Below are positions 33,995-44,326 of a stretch of 64,000 nt of DNA, piece by piece. The stretch spans positions 50,207 to 114,206 of the forward strand of contig QLIY01000425.1 in assembly GCA_003260075.1 (NCBI GenBank). The letters run 5' to 3'. A program made the translations under genes and the position numbers. The notes below the pieces were generated by a model. It ran no database searches. It saw only the letters and a list, made by a program, of their open reading frames with translations, and had not been told where the DNA came from. This stretch comes from Phallusia mammillata (taxonomy: Eukaryota > Chordata > Ascidiacea > Phlebobranchia > Ascidiidae). The number at the start of each line of letters is the position of its first letter. The stretch's first letter is position 1.

Positions 33995-34474
33995 AAATAT
34001 GTATTTGTTTTAATTTAATTCTACCCATCATCTACCTGGCTTTAACAAACTCCAAATAAATTTTGCTGGTGCATTGTTATTTTTGACGTGCTCTGTAAGT
34101 GTTATCTCACATATTTTTTCGTGTGCTGTTTTGAAAAAAATCACAAAGTATAAAACAAATCGTAATTAGCGGTTTGGGTTCGGTTCAGGTTTCATTAAAT
34201 TAACGGCTCCAACCGGTTCGCGGGTTTGGTTCAGGTTTGGCTCCCTGGTATATTGTGTTGATGACAACCAACAATATATTTGCTATTTTTGTGAAGTTTG
34301 GGGAAATTTTTCACTAATGTATGAATCTGTGACTGTTTAATGCTCTTATTTTATATTTCTCACAATATATTATATTTATTTGTTTTGTTTGTTTTTCAGG
34401 GAGGCCGTGAGGTGGCCGACTTCCTGAAGTTCCTCAAGAGCAAATCCTCTTCTAAGATCAAGACCGAGTTGTAA
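28751..34474 (+). CDS. PDIA3: Protein disulfide isomerase A3 (ERp57)
   Basis: ER thiol oxidoreductase acting on glycoproteins with calnexin/calreticulin. Exons 28751-28890, 28977-29064, one of three alternative exons (29246-29363, 29393-29510 or 29936-30053), 30540-30647, 30956-31079, 31389-31502, 31840-31965, 32270-32455, 32798-33029, 33457-33594, 34400-34474; all phases fit and give 482 aa (human 505). Signal peptide at about 1-18; a domain with CGHC at 48-51; b and b' domains (GYYEAGDDN..., [11 protein letters not shown] as in ERp57); a' domain with CGHC at 396-399; C-terminal KTEL as ER retention signal. The first intron uses a GC donor (TG|GCAAGT) and splits the Trp of the first active site. 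ERp57-type identity rests on the KGSNYWRNR block and SEP(I/V)PE-NDGPV linker. AATAAA at 34718-34723. Confidence 0.96.
29246..29363 (+). CDS. PDIA3 alternative exon 3a
   Basis: 118 nt, enters in phase 0 and leaves one base. Encodes [10 protein letters not shown]..., cis-Pro motif GYPALKIF, ending GPRNA. Acceptor ATTCTTTTAAG|ATT; donor GCAG|GTGCAA, which is rather weak. Stands 181 nt after exon 2. Confidence 0.85.
29393..29510 (+). CDS. PDIA3 alternative exon 3b
   Basis: 118 nt, same phases. Encodes [10 protein letters not shown]..., GFPSFKLY, ending ASIRTA. It is the most divergent of the three and lacks the G(P/G)R motif near the end. Only 29 nt separate it from exon 3a, too short for an intron. 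Acceptor TGGTTTTGTTAG|GTC; donor GCAG|GTTCAA. Confidence 0.85.
29936..30053 (+). CDS. PDIA3 alternative exon 3c
   Basis: 118 nt, same phases. Encodes [10 protein letters not shown]..., GYPTLKIF, ending GGRNA; the closest of the three to the vertebrate ERp57 sequence and so probably the ancestral form. Acceptor TGGTGGTAG|GTG; donor GCAG|GTATTA. Confidence 0.88.
30150..30360. repeat. Inverted-repeat element in PDIA3 intron after exon 3c
   Basis: Arms AAATATATACAAGTCAT and ATGACTTGTATATATTTT are complementary, about 150 nt apart, with partial internal complementarity (GTCGAAA near the right arm). A foldback repeat, or possibly a structure that influences splicing of the alternative exons. Confidence 0.55.
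32040..32210. repeat. Dispersed repeat with ACGTCGAAAC and CTGATGA blocks
   Basis: Contains CCTTCATCAGGTTAAATAAC, GTACAGTGCACGATAAACAA and CCCTGATGAAGGTGACC. The same blocks recur near 14310-14390. It is a foldback-type repeat in PDIA3 intron 7. Confidence 0.65.
33260..33429. mobile_element. hAT-like MITE in PDIA3 intron 9
   Basis: 170 bp, ends CAGTGGTTCCTAATC and GTGTGCCCCTG, target duplication gtttaggg / gtttagta (6/8). Confidence 0.65.
33751..34247. mobile_element. hAT-like MITE with a 79-G run
   Basis: Ends CAGGGAGTTGAACC / GGTTTGGCTCCCTG, perfect 8-bp target duplication gtatattg (33743-33750, 34248-34255). The interior is rich in GGTTC/CCGGTT words and holds an uninterrupted run of 79 G (33915-33993). 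Confidence 0.88.
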
Positions 34475-34868
34475 AAATACAAAGCAACTTTTCTCTGTAA
34501 GAGATTATGCAGTAAATAAGTTGAAGCACTTTCTTCGACAAACTCAAACTTCGAAAAAACTCTGCTAAAATTCAATCTAGTGCTTAGTTCATCTTCAGTA
34601 GAAGTTACCAAACCCCTGTGGCGTTGTTCCAGTACATTTATCTTTGTGTCACGTTGTTTGTTTTGTGCCTCGGCTGGCATTTTGTGATGTCATTGTATTG
34701 TGTCTCCAATCTGCTCAAATAAATGCTAATGTGCAAAGGTTCCACAATTATGTCTGATTGGTTACAGAATAGGGATGGGCCAAAACAAATGTTCTGTTTG
34801 GTCGAGCACGCTCGGTGTATTGTGACGTTACAAACATTCCAATCTCAGCTAGTTTTGTAGCTTTCCTA

Positions 34869-34952
34869 GGTCTCTTACGTCACCAGCGATGTGTTAAGCT
34901 GTACAGACCCCAGGAATATGAGCTATTCCAACATCTGACGCATTCAGATGTT
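34869..34952 (+). other. Stem-loop cluster, possible structured RNA
   Basis: Perfect hairpins GGAATA-TGAGC-TATTCC (34913-34929) and AACATCTGA-CGCAT-TCAGATGTT (34930-34952) are adjacent, and GGTCT (34869-34873) can pair with AGACC (34905-34909) just before them. I compared it by eye with common snRNA, SRP, RNase P, 5S and tRNA patterns and saw no match. May be chance or an unassigned ncRNA. Confidence 0.3.
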
Positions 34953-35013
34953 AGCAGGCTCAGTTTGTGCAACTGCTTGGCCGAGCATAAAAAAAGATGC
35001 TTGATACCAAGTA

Positions 35014-35254
35014 TCTACACACGCTTGTGATCAGTAGAGTGTTTCTTTTAACTTCTAAAGCGGGGGGGGGGATCCCTGCTACTGAGTAAACTGGCCAACA
35101 AGTAATAAACTTGATGGAAGGTTAAAATTTCAAACTTTGTAAGATGAGATGCCACGTAGATGGAGCTGAATTTCATGCTTGACTTGTTTAACGACTTGCT
35201 ATTTTTTCTACACACGCTTGTGATCAGTAGAGTGTTTCTTTTAACTTCTAAAGC
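35014..35254. repeat. 48-bp repeat pair, first followed by G10
   Basis: tctacacacgcttgtgatca and following bases at 35014-35061 and 35207-35254. G10 at 35062-35071 follows the first. Confidence 0.88.
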
Positions 35255-35692
35255 AGAACAATACCGTTGTTCCAACTTGTTTTCCTAACACCTTCCTAAT
35301 TTCACCAGCGAAAATACAAAAAAACATTTTATCATTCTATTTTAATTTGCATTTTTCAGATCAAACGGATCAAAATATATAAGATGGACAGGGTAAAAAA
35401 TGGGATTGGTTTCGCCGGAAAAAAAGAACTTCTAGCAAAAACAATTTGAACTATAAAGGCAAATAATCAAAACGTTGTTAAACAACAATTTTCAAACCTA
35501 GGTTAAGGTTAGTAATTTGTAACATCCTGGGATTAATCCGAAAATATGAGTATGTAAGATGTCACATCACGGAAAGAAAGAAATACAGAAATGTCAGATA
35601 CACACATACTTTTTTGCTACCACATTTAAAGGCGAATTCAATCACCAGGGATTGCAAAAGAGCCTTATAAAAGCAGATACAGGCAATCCTCG

Positions 35693-36029
35693 TTAATTAC
35701 ATAATTTCTATTACGTACAAAATACTAAACGGCAAGATATTATTGTTTGAAAAATATTCCTATTAGTTGGGAAAAAGCTGCAAATCAAAAATTTTAACCA
35801 GAATCATCTATTCTAAGAACTAGAGATGTACCGAATATTCGGTTTGCCGAATCGGCCACTTTTGCGGGGGGGGGGGGTTAATTACGTAATTTCTATTACG
35901 TACAAAATACTAAACTGCAAGATATTATTGTTTGAAAAATATTCCTATTAGTTGGAAAAAAGCTATGCAAATCAACAATTTTAACCAGAATCATCTATTC
36001 TAAGAACTATAGAGATGTACCGAATATTN
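35693..36029. repeat. 150-bp copy pair joined by G12 and ended by N
   Basis: Copies at about 35693-35844 and 35878-36028 around G12 (35866-35877). The second stops at a single N (36029), 20 nt before the NUDT14-like stop codon. Confidence 0.88.
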
Positions 36030-36048
36030 AGAACATTGTTTTTTACAA

Positions 36049-38660
36049 TTATTTCTTGTCTATTTTTTTCCTTAAGAACCACGAGAGAGCATACATTACA
36101 CCGGATGTGATGTGAGCACAATCTTTGTCATTTATGAAGGCATCAACATCTTCCAATTTTAAATAATGAAGATCAATTAATTCACCCTCAAATTCACTTC
36201 CACCTCCTTCAGTAACCTGAAAGTTTGCAAATCACATTTAACACAAAAAATACCAAACTTTTTTTTACCTAATTTCAACAACAAAAACAATAATACAACA
36301 ATATAGTACAAGCAGATTTACAATTTACACAGGGTGTATGGGCAATAACTCACAGCTTCAGTTAAAAGCGGAAAAAAAGTTTGCAAATGTATTAGTAAAT
36401 AATATACAAGTTATTCTCAAAATAAAACAAACAAAGGATTTTAAACAATAAGGTTGTGACCATTTGTTTTATTTTCAACTAAATGTGTTAGCATATATTG
36501 TACAGCAATGTTTCCCAACATATGCCCCCCCCCCTATTCTCAAAATAAAACAAACAAAGGATTTTAAACAATAAGGTTGTGAGCATTTGTAACTAAATAT
36601 GTGAGCATATATTGTACAGCAATGTTTCCCAACATATAGCCAAACCCAAATGTTTGAATAAAGACCGTTTAAATTCGACTGAAAATGCCACAATAATGTT
36701 CCCACAAGTGATGAGAAATTTATTTCAAAATTAAATGCTGGAAATACACGCCCAAAAAATTTTTGGGAACCATTGTTGTGGATTATGTGTTATATATTAT
36801 TTTTATAACGATAGGAAAAATGGTAACACACAAACCTTCATGCTGTCGTCAACTTCAGTATAATACAGCCACTGTATTGCACCACCCGTCCCAACTGCAG
36901 TGCGAAATTTGCATATTAGCTCTAAATTTTCCAGGTCGATTTTGAATCCGGTTTCCTCGAGGACTTCGCTTTGAGCAATTTTATCCGGACTTTCATCGCG
37001 GTCAATTATTCCAGCACAAAGTTCAAGGGTTATACCACTTGAAAATGGAACTGTAAAAATACGAATACTAAGTTGATTGTTACAACTTATGTAATATTTT
37101 GGAGCATTGGTTCCCAATCATGGAAAATTTCCCACAAGGAAGGAATTTTATCAGCTGAGGGGGGAAATTTACTTTAATCAAATGTTTAGGTTGTTAAGGG
37201 AGGAATTTGTCAAAAAAAAGGTTGAAAACCACTGTTTTAAAGTATGTGTGTAAGTATTAAAAGAGTACAACATTTCAAACTAGATATTGTTTTAACTTTT
37301 TCCTATGTTTATCCCGGGCCAAGTAACTTAACCGTGACCAATTAAATTTACACCTTTTCCTGGGAATGGTGATTATCTAGTGATGGCACAGCAGGAAATA
37401 AGAATTAAGTTTTCAAAGGGAGATGGAGTATGTGACATTTGGTCAAGCATAAACTTCAAATTGGGTTGGATTGAATCCAGCAGTAGATAAACAAATGGTC
37501 TTCGCCCTAATGCCAAAGTACAACTTATCAAAATTACCTTTTTCTGCAACTCCATTTTTTTCATTACGATTGACATCAGCCATGTAAACTGCTGTAAATG
37601 AAAAAAATATGAATAACTTTGTTTTCTAATTTATATTTGTGTCAGAAGTCCTGCTTTTAATTAACAAATTTTGCATAATGTCCAAACCAACAAGGCACAA
37701 TATTTTAATGTATTTTTTACTTACCAGGTCTGAATTGTTTCACCATGACAAAATTTTGACTTGACTTGTTGTAAATGCAAATTGCAACACTAAAAAAATA
37801 GGAAAATGGGCATCAGTTAAACAAATATTTAAAAAAAACATATTCTAATATGACCATAATTCGTTTGCAGGTTTTGTCCTCACAGCAAAATTTGTTTGTT
37901 GCTGTTTTGTTTAGTCCAGGGGTGTGCAACAAAACTGGCGGCGAAACTCTATATGTTTTAGAAAATAAATGTATTGATGCTTTGGAAGAATTTCAAATTT
38001 ATTGTGTACATGAAAAACATTGTATGGCCCTTGCTTGATGTTCGAAATTAGTTATATGGCACACCCCTGGTTTAATCCAACAAATTTCACATTATTCTGT
38101 AACATTTGTAGTATTTTATAGTTTAAATATTTCACCTGTCGTGGTTTATCATGTAATCCCAAATCTTCTTCTTTCCTGCCTGAAAACAAACAAATTATGA
38201 GCTTCACAGAATATACAACCGAGGGTGCATATAAAATATACAGGATATCTTGGTTCATTGTTATATCGCTTGGCACACCTTTTATCGCTTGGTGCAAGTT
38301 TATATTGCTTGGTGGTAAAGTTGCACTAAGGTATATAAAGGTGAACCAAGTGGCATAAAGGTGCATGCACCAAGTGATCCTGTATAATTCTAAATACACT
38401 GATACAACCAATGTAAAATGACAAACAAGTTTTATGTACGTCCTAGTGCTAGTTGTACTTTAACTTAAAAATTAGTGTGTTGGGTTTACCCTCTAAATTC
38501 GCGTTAATACCCCTTCAAGTATGTTGACCAAAACTTTGCAAGAAGTTATTTATCAAATTCACACCTGTATATAATTCACACGCCAGGGTTTAATGTACAT
38601 TGAGTTTGAAATCGGTTCTTTGGATAAGATTTCCACATCATCTACTTTTCCCCGCTGCAT
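36049..38660 (-). CDS. NUDT14: NUDT14-like Nudix hydrolase (UDP-sugar pyrophosphatase)
   Basis: Expected to hydrolyse UDP-glucose and ADP-ribose type substrates in the cytosol. Minus-strand exons in order: 38565-38660, 38136-38179, 37725-37789, 37538-37591, 36836-37050, 36049-36216; GT-AG and phase-consistent, 213 aa (human 222). Family signatures: KKKIWDYMINHDS and MVKQFRPAVY in the N-terminal half, LELCAGIIDRDES leading into the Nudix box at 100-122, QWLYYTEV, and the C-terminal EGELIDLHYLKLEDV and GVMYALSWFL. The Nudix box reads G-x5-E-x7-S-E-V-L-E-E-T-G-F, so the usual Arg is Ser while the metal-binding glutamates are kept (human NUDT14 has Lys there). Head-to-head with the F-box gene 4.3 kb away. 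Confidence 0.93.
36412..36639. repeat. About 110-bp copy pair joined by C10
   Basis: tattctcaaaataaaacaaa and following bases at 36412-36524 and 36535-36639 around C10 (36525-36534). Intron of the NUDT14-like gene. Confidence 0.88.
37917..38069. mobile_element. hAT-like MITE (CAGGGGTGTGCAAC)
   Basis: 153 bp, ends CAGGGGTGTGCAAC / GGCACACCCCTG, target duplication gtttagtc / gtttaatc (7/8). Intron of the NUDT14-like gene. Confidence 0.82.
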
Positions 38661-40920
38661 TGAAATAGTTCGAACTTCTCGCTAATAATAGTAAATTCGC
38701 GTCTTGTGTTTTGAAATATTGACAATTAACATTCACTTGACATTTCAGATTTCATAACTCGTTCCGATAATGGGGATTTCCCATTGTGGTCACACCAATT
38801 TATGACGTCATTATTGAGGCATAAATTTAGTTTCAGCATAGAGCACTAATACCAGTTTTTGGCACTTTGTTTGCGGTTTTATCCCCTGCTATACATAAAT
38901 TTTGTTGCACCACTTCGATTAAAATACCAAAAATACCTCAATTTTGAAAAAAAAATCTTGTCTGACTATTTCATTTGTAAAGCTATTTTTATGGCGCATA
39001 TCCATTAATAGCACAAAATAATTCACTTATAAGTCAAATATATCTATTAGTGCTAGTTAATAAACATGTTTTATCTTGTTGTTTTAAATATGTTGCCAAA
39101 AATAAACCAACTTTCGGCAAACATATCCATTGTTTGTCTCAACCGTAGTGAATATAGTGCTGGTGATTGACGAAGGCAAAAAAGTTTTTACTTCTCTGCT
39201 CATTTGTGTTTATGCAGCAGACGTTTCAGTAAACTTAATTAAACAATTTCTATGTCTTGATTGCGCAGCTATAGTTGGTGTTACAATTAAGCTGCATCTT
39301 TTCGTGTAAATTTAAGTACGTTAAAATTGTTGTGTACCATCCAGGATAACATTACATCTGACAAAATGTTTTTTTGCATAAGAAACCCTAAAAAAATGCA
39401 GTAAAGTGTTATTGGAAAGAATGCGATTTATATCGTTGTCAAGCTACTATTCTAAAATTACAATTTGTACAATATAGCACTTAAATTAAAGATACTGTTA
39501 CTGTTTGTTTGGACTTTAAAAACTTTCCTTTGATTAAATTGTGTCAACGTTTTGTACGCAGTGATCTGATTTAGGATGTCATTCTTAATAAACCTTCTAG
39601 ATTTTTTTGTGTTAACACCTGACATGATTTGTAGTTTGTACAACTATCTTGCGACACTCATAAATTATATTAATTATTATTGCAGTTTCTATTTCTAGCA
39701 TTATAGTTAAGAATAAAGTGTTTGAGGAATTTAAAGCTGCTGGCATATTTTAGATATTAGATATAAAGTAGTAGATTAATAGTTGTTGCATGACATAATA
39801 AAATCAAACAGCTATTTACCATTAGTAAGCTCAGTTTTCCTCACATCTGTTGGCTTTGAAGTTATACAAGGACTTTACTGAACCAATTAAATGTAAAAAG
39901 CAACATTTATTTCACTCGTTTGGCTTGTATAAAATGACTTTACTTGGTATCTTGTGAAATGTGACTTTATTCACTTTAAACCATGATTTCCTGACCAACA
40001 AAGAATTTAAGGTTGTTGTGATGCAGTTTTTGCTTGTCCCTAGAGCCAGTTGCTTTGTACATCTTGTTAAAATGCGTAAGAAACAAATCAAATACTAGAT
40101 AATGTAAAAGTTGTTTGGCCGTGTGTGGTGACCCAGTGGTCTGAAATAATATGTAATACCTATGGTGAAAAAAAGGAGTTTAAATTTGACTGGAAAACTT
40201 GTATTTTACATATACCACTAAATCATTTGTGCTTCACTTTGAACACTCTTTAGGTTTGGTGTAAAACTGTAAATAAGGTTTGGTGCGAAATAAAAAAAAA
40301 GCAAATTTATCAGAGGTTTTAAATTGCATGTAATATAAATCCAAAGTACCAATATATTTAGTTAATATAGTTTGTACATGTATGTGTGAAAAAAACTGTA
40401 GGAAATTTGAAGCTAAGTGACCAAATTATGTAGAAAATGATCCGCTGCACCAAGAATTTTACCTGGAGCACTTTTGGATGCACAGTCAATATAAACATTT
40501 GAAGGTAATATTTATGGCATAAACAAACAAACTGATGTGGAGGCATTATGTGAGCATTGTCTTAACTGCCTTCCACTTTGTTTTTACTCTCCACCCATAA
40601 ACAGATTAGAGAGTCCTTTATGTAGAAAGCTTAGAAAAGTCTCTTTCCATTGTAGTTTGGTTTAAAGTTTTAGTTTTAATGTCAATTTTTGTTACAAGTC
40701 TCATATCTAACTGGTTGTAGGTTGAAAAGTAATTTGTCACAAACCAACAAGTTACTCCAGTATCAACTAGACCGCATTCTGCACTTTGTAGCAACGCATC
40801 TAAAATATAATATGTTTAACCAGCTATTGGTGGACTATTAATTGCAAATACTGACTTCATTTAATATTAAATTGTGGCGCTTCACTCACTGTCTTTTCAG
40901 CAAATAATTACTTTACATCC

Positions 40921-41000
40921 ATTAGTTGGTTGGTTGGTTGGTTGGTTGGTTGGTTGGTTGGTTGGTTGGTTGGTTGGTTAATTGGTTGGTTGGTTGGTTC
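40921..41000. repeat. (TTGG)n microsatellite
   Basis: About 18-19 tandem TTGG units with one TTAA-containing interruption. Confidence 0.95.
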
Positions 41001-41684
41001 ATTACAACAAATGCGAACACAAAGGAGTTTAAAGCTGTACATATATATGTTAGTTAGCATTCTAAAATGTCTGGTTGCTAAATAATATTGCTTATGGCCA
41101 AAAACAAACCAAATTGTGCCTTGTGGCTTGCATATACTATTTGCTGTGTTTGTATTATGCACTGATTTTTGTGAGAATAATATTAATATTAGAATAATAT
41201 ACAATTTTCAAAACCTGTAGGCCTACACCAGATCTCGTATCAACTTTTAATCCAAACTGTGTGTTATAATCTACATGTGTTGAAAATTCATGCTTGACAC
41301 AAGTATGTATTAATGCATGTAAATATTGTATTGCAAATGAAGTGTGGTTCACTGCACAATCGCAAAGCTGTCTGCAGATAGACGGGTTTGGTTAGCTCAA
41401 GTCTCAAGGGTTTTGTGTAGGTTGAATGCACTACCTCCATCATTGCTTCACTATTGTCAACCACAGTGTGCTTTGCTGTGAAAAGTATTATGCCTTTTAA
41501 GTGTGACTGGCCCTCTGCATAAAGATGCTGAGTTTTGATTTTTTTTTTCCCTGTCATTGGTCTTTGGTATGCATATTTATCTGCAAATAAATGTATACAT
41601 ATTCTGACAACCGATTGCTGATTTATATATTGGATAAGAATGAATGAACTATGTATAAGTTTGTGTGAAATCAAGTCCTACAGT

Positions 41685-42225
41685 CATAGGCGCCGAGTGG
41701 GCGATGGCGGGGTGGCGCCGCCACCTTGGGATTGTAAAGCATGGTGACGGCCACCGTGGATATTTTGATTTGTCTGTAGCGGTATAATAAGAAACATCGT
41801 AAAATCTGAGGCAATTTAGCAATAATTTTGCTTTTACACAAGCATGCTGACATATAAGCAACAAAACGTGTCGAAACTGCAACCTGTTTTGGTCAGTGCT
41901 TTGTTTATGACGTCAAACACACAATTGTTGGCAGTGAATGTATGGCCATTATATTGTACTGTAATAAAATGTTATTTAGGTGATACAAGAGCAACAACTT
42001 GACGAAACATTTTCTGAGCGTTGCTAAACCAATCAAAACGTTAAAGTGTTTCAAATGAACATTAGTATAATTTTTTTTAAGACTTTGACGAACGTTGCAC
42101 TCTTTAAAAAAAAATTTCTGCTTTGAGTTGGAGCTCATGTGGTTACACGCTTTAGTTACGTCACAAAAAGTGACGTCATAATTTACGTCCGCCACCTTGC
42201 ATTTTTGTAAAACTCGGCACCTATG
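41685..42225. mobile_element. 541-bp hAT-like MITE (CATAGGCGCCGAGT)
   Basis: Inverted ends CATAGGCGCCGAGT / ACTCGGCACCTATG with one mismatch, perfect 8-bp target duplication cctacagt (41677-41684, 42226-42233). The interior carries GCCACCTTGGGATTG near the left end and CCGCCACCTTGCATTT near the right, and two TGACGTCA octamers. No transposase frame. Confidence 0.88.
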
Positions 42226-42928
42226 CCTACAGTAACAGTTTTAGTAGATAAATAGGGCCTTATGTATTGTGTTTTGGATTCTGTGTATGTATGTGTTAGT
42301 GTTTCTGATAAAATGATTTGCAATGCCTTGCCATGTGACATACTGAAAATATGGTGATAAACTTCTGGTCAATGTTTTCATAAAAAACGTCAGCTCGCAA
42401 CATAAAGTTTATTGCACACATAGTGCTTAATTAAGGTTGTGGTGTAGCTGAATTGATTTTTGTTACCACAAACAATTTAAGGTGAAACTGTAGTATGTGA
42501 AACTTTGGAGTTTTGTGGTATGTCAAACAAACGTTAGTAATTGGACTATTTTTTTATTTTTGGTAATCAACTTCAGTCCAGTTTATCATATAAAAGTGAT
42601 TTTGCATTCACAACTTTACACTGATGCAGACAAGTATACTGGCCACAACAGAGAGAGAATGTTGATTGTTCACATTAAGTGCTTGGCAACATCAAACCAA
42701 ACCACTTAAGAAGTTTCTTCTTCACATAGCAATTGAAAAGAAAGCTTCAAATAGCCATGGGCAATAATTTGTGGATATTAATTGCAACTTTATTCAGATT
42801 ATTAAGAATGTATTGTTTCTTTGCAGTGAATTTTTTTGTTTTAAACTCCACGTAAAATACTTTCTGGTGACGCAATTTACTAGTTTACTGCTTTTCTGTT
42901 ATACTTTGTTTCTTTTTCTTGCAACGAG

Positions 42929-44230
42929 ACCGGATATCACTGAAATGGTACAACATGCAACACAGACGTAAGTCCTTTTTTTGTTGACTCAACGTGTAAA
43001 ATGTAAACAATTGACATCATGAATCAGCATTGTTAATGCTAAAGTGATGTGTTTTTCGCACTACTCATTGCGCTAAAACCAGAAAAAAAACTAGAGTCTT
43101 TCAAACCATGCTTGTTTACATAAGATGTGATTATATATATCATGGGAGCTCTTTATCTATGCTCAGCCCATTTTTATTACCCTTAATGTCTGCTCTAATG
43201 TCTGCTCTAATGTCTGCTCTAATGTCTAAAGCCCACAGCATGTGAAATGGTTTTGAAATGTTTACTAGAAACTTCTGTTTACCTGCTTTAATAGCTGGTT
43301 GATTGTTAAACATCAGGAAGCCCCTATTGTTTGCTTTTCTCAACCAGGTTTATGATTAGAAAATCGGTTTCACAAAATGAAGAGATCAATGAATTCCAGC
43401 TTGTCCATGCCCTCATAACACAGAGCCTCAAAGGTGATTTCTTTCGAGTTAAACTATAAATATTTGATGAGATGTTTTATGCCGTTATTTTATAATCTAT
43501 ATTAAGGTGGCCGTGACATTGATTGTCAGTTTTACGTTACATCATTGTTAAAGTAATTTTTGTTTTGTTTTTCTGTATTTTATGTGAAAACTTTTCAATT
43601 AAAGCTTAAATTTATGTTTTATGTGTATATTTGCATCCCACATTTTAAAAAGGGTTCCAGAATTATTTTAAAGGCTTCATAGACAGTAGAACTATGTTTT
43701 TTATGTATTTGCTATTAAAAATGTTTTCACAATGATTTCCAAAAGCTTTATCGAAGCGTCAACGTTGTTTTTTTATATTTAGTGGAAACTTATCGCAATG
43801 TTTTGTGTATTAGGGTTATCTGAAAATGGCAAAAGTTCAACCCTTGATGAAAATGAAAACCAACTGGCGATGGAGACAACGTCCAACAACAGTTTACTTT
43901 CGACGATCTGTAAAACATTTAGCTCACTTAATACTGCCAATGGACATCGTTTAATTTCTCGTTCTGTCCGTGACATCATTTCCCAACTCAGGTCACTACA
44001 TTTTCTGTGTTTTTTTATGTTTAGTAAGATACAATCAGGGGAAAGTTAAGTTTCTCTTTTCAGAAAAAATAGTGCCACTAAGCAGCTGTGATATTTCGGG
44101 GCATTAAAATGGCAGTTTTGATGTTTAACATGTTGTTAGTTGGGCAGGAACTTGGCCGAATGGCCCAGAGCGCCTGACCCACATACAGACATAAAAAAAC
44201 CTGATCGGGATTCGTCCCCGGGAGAGTCCT

Positions 44231-44326
<96 letters not shown>

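Larger units (their letters stand above)
34475..36048. other. PDIA3 3' UTR and PDIA3-NUDT14 interval
   Basis: Polyadenylation signal AATAAA at 34718-34723. Then a stem-loop-rich stretch (34869-34952), a G-run copy pair (35014-35254), AT-rich sequence, and a second G-run copy pair abutting an N at 36029. No protein-coding exon seen. Confidence 0.55.
38661..42928. other. Bidirectional interval between NUDT14-like and F-box genes
   Basis: No exon of the F-box gene could be recognised here although its 5' end is missing. Holds a TGACGTCA at 38803-38810 near the NUDT14-like start, an AT-rich stretch to 40.9 kb, a (TTGG)n microsatellite and one hAT-like MITE. Probably promoter, 5' UTR and intron sequence. 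Confidence 0.5.

Noticed and set aside
33734-34018. Open frames with a long poly-glycine tract
   Set aside because: They are produced by the 79-G run inside a MITE. The mirrored poly-proline or poly-glycine frames at 44125-44355 and 62135-62368 come from the other G runs.
36000-36030. Extra NUDT14-like exon beyond the stop
   Set aside because: The stop at 36049-36051 is clear and the sequence below it belongs to a copy pair ending in N.
37106-37233. Possible hAT-like MITE (cattggttcccaat ... ggttgaaaaccactg)
   Set aside because: Ends and target duplication (ttttggag/ttttaaag) are too imperfect to call as a feature.
41640-41882. Minus-strand open frames with SARM/TYR-like short peptides
   Set aside because: They lie across the edge of the 541-bp MITE and show no protein similarity.
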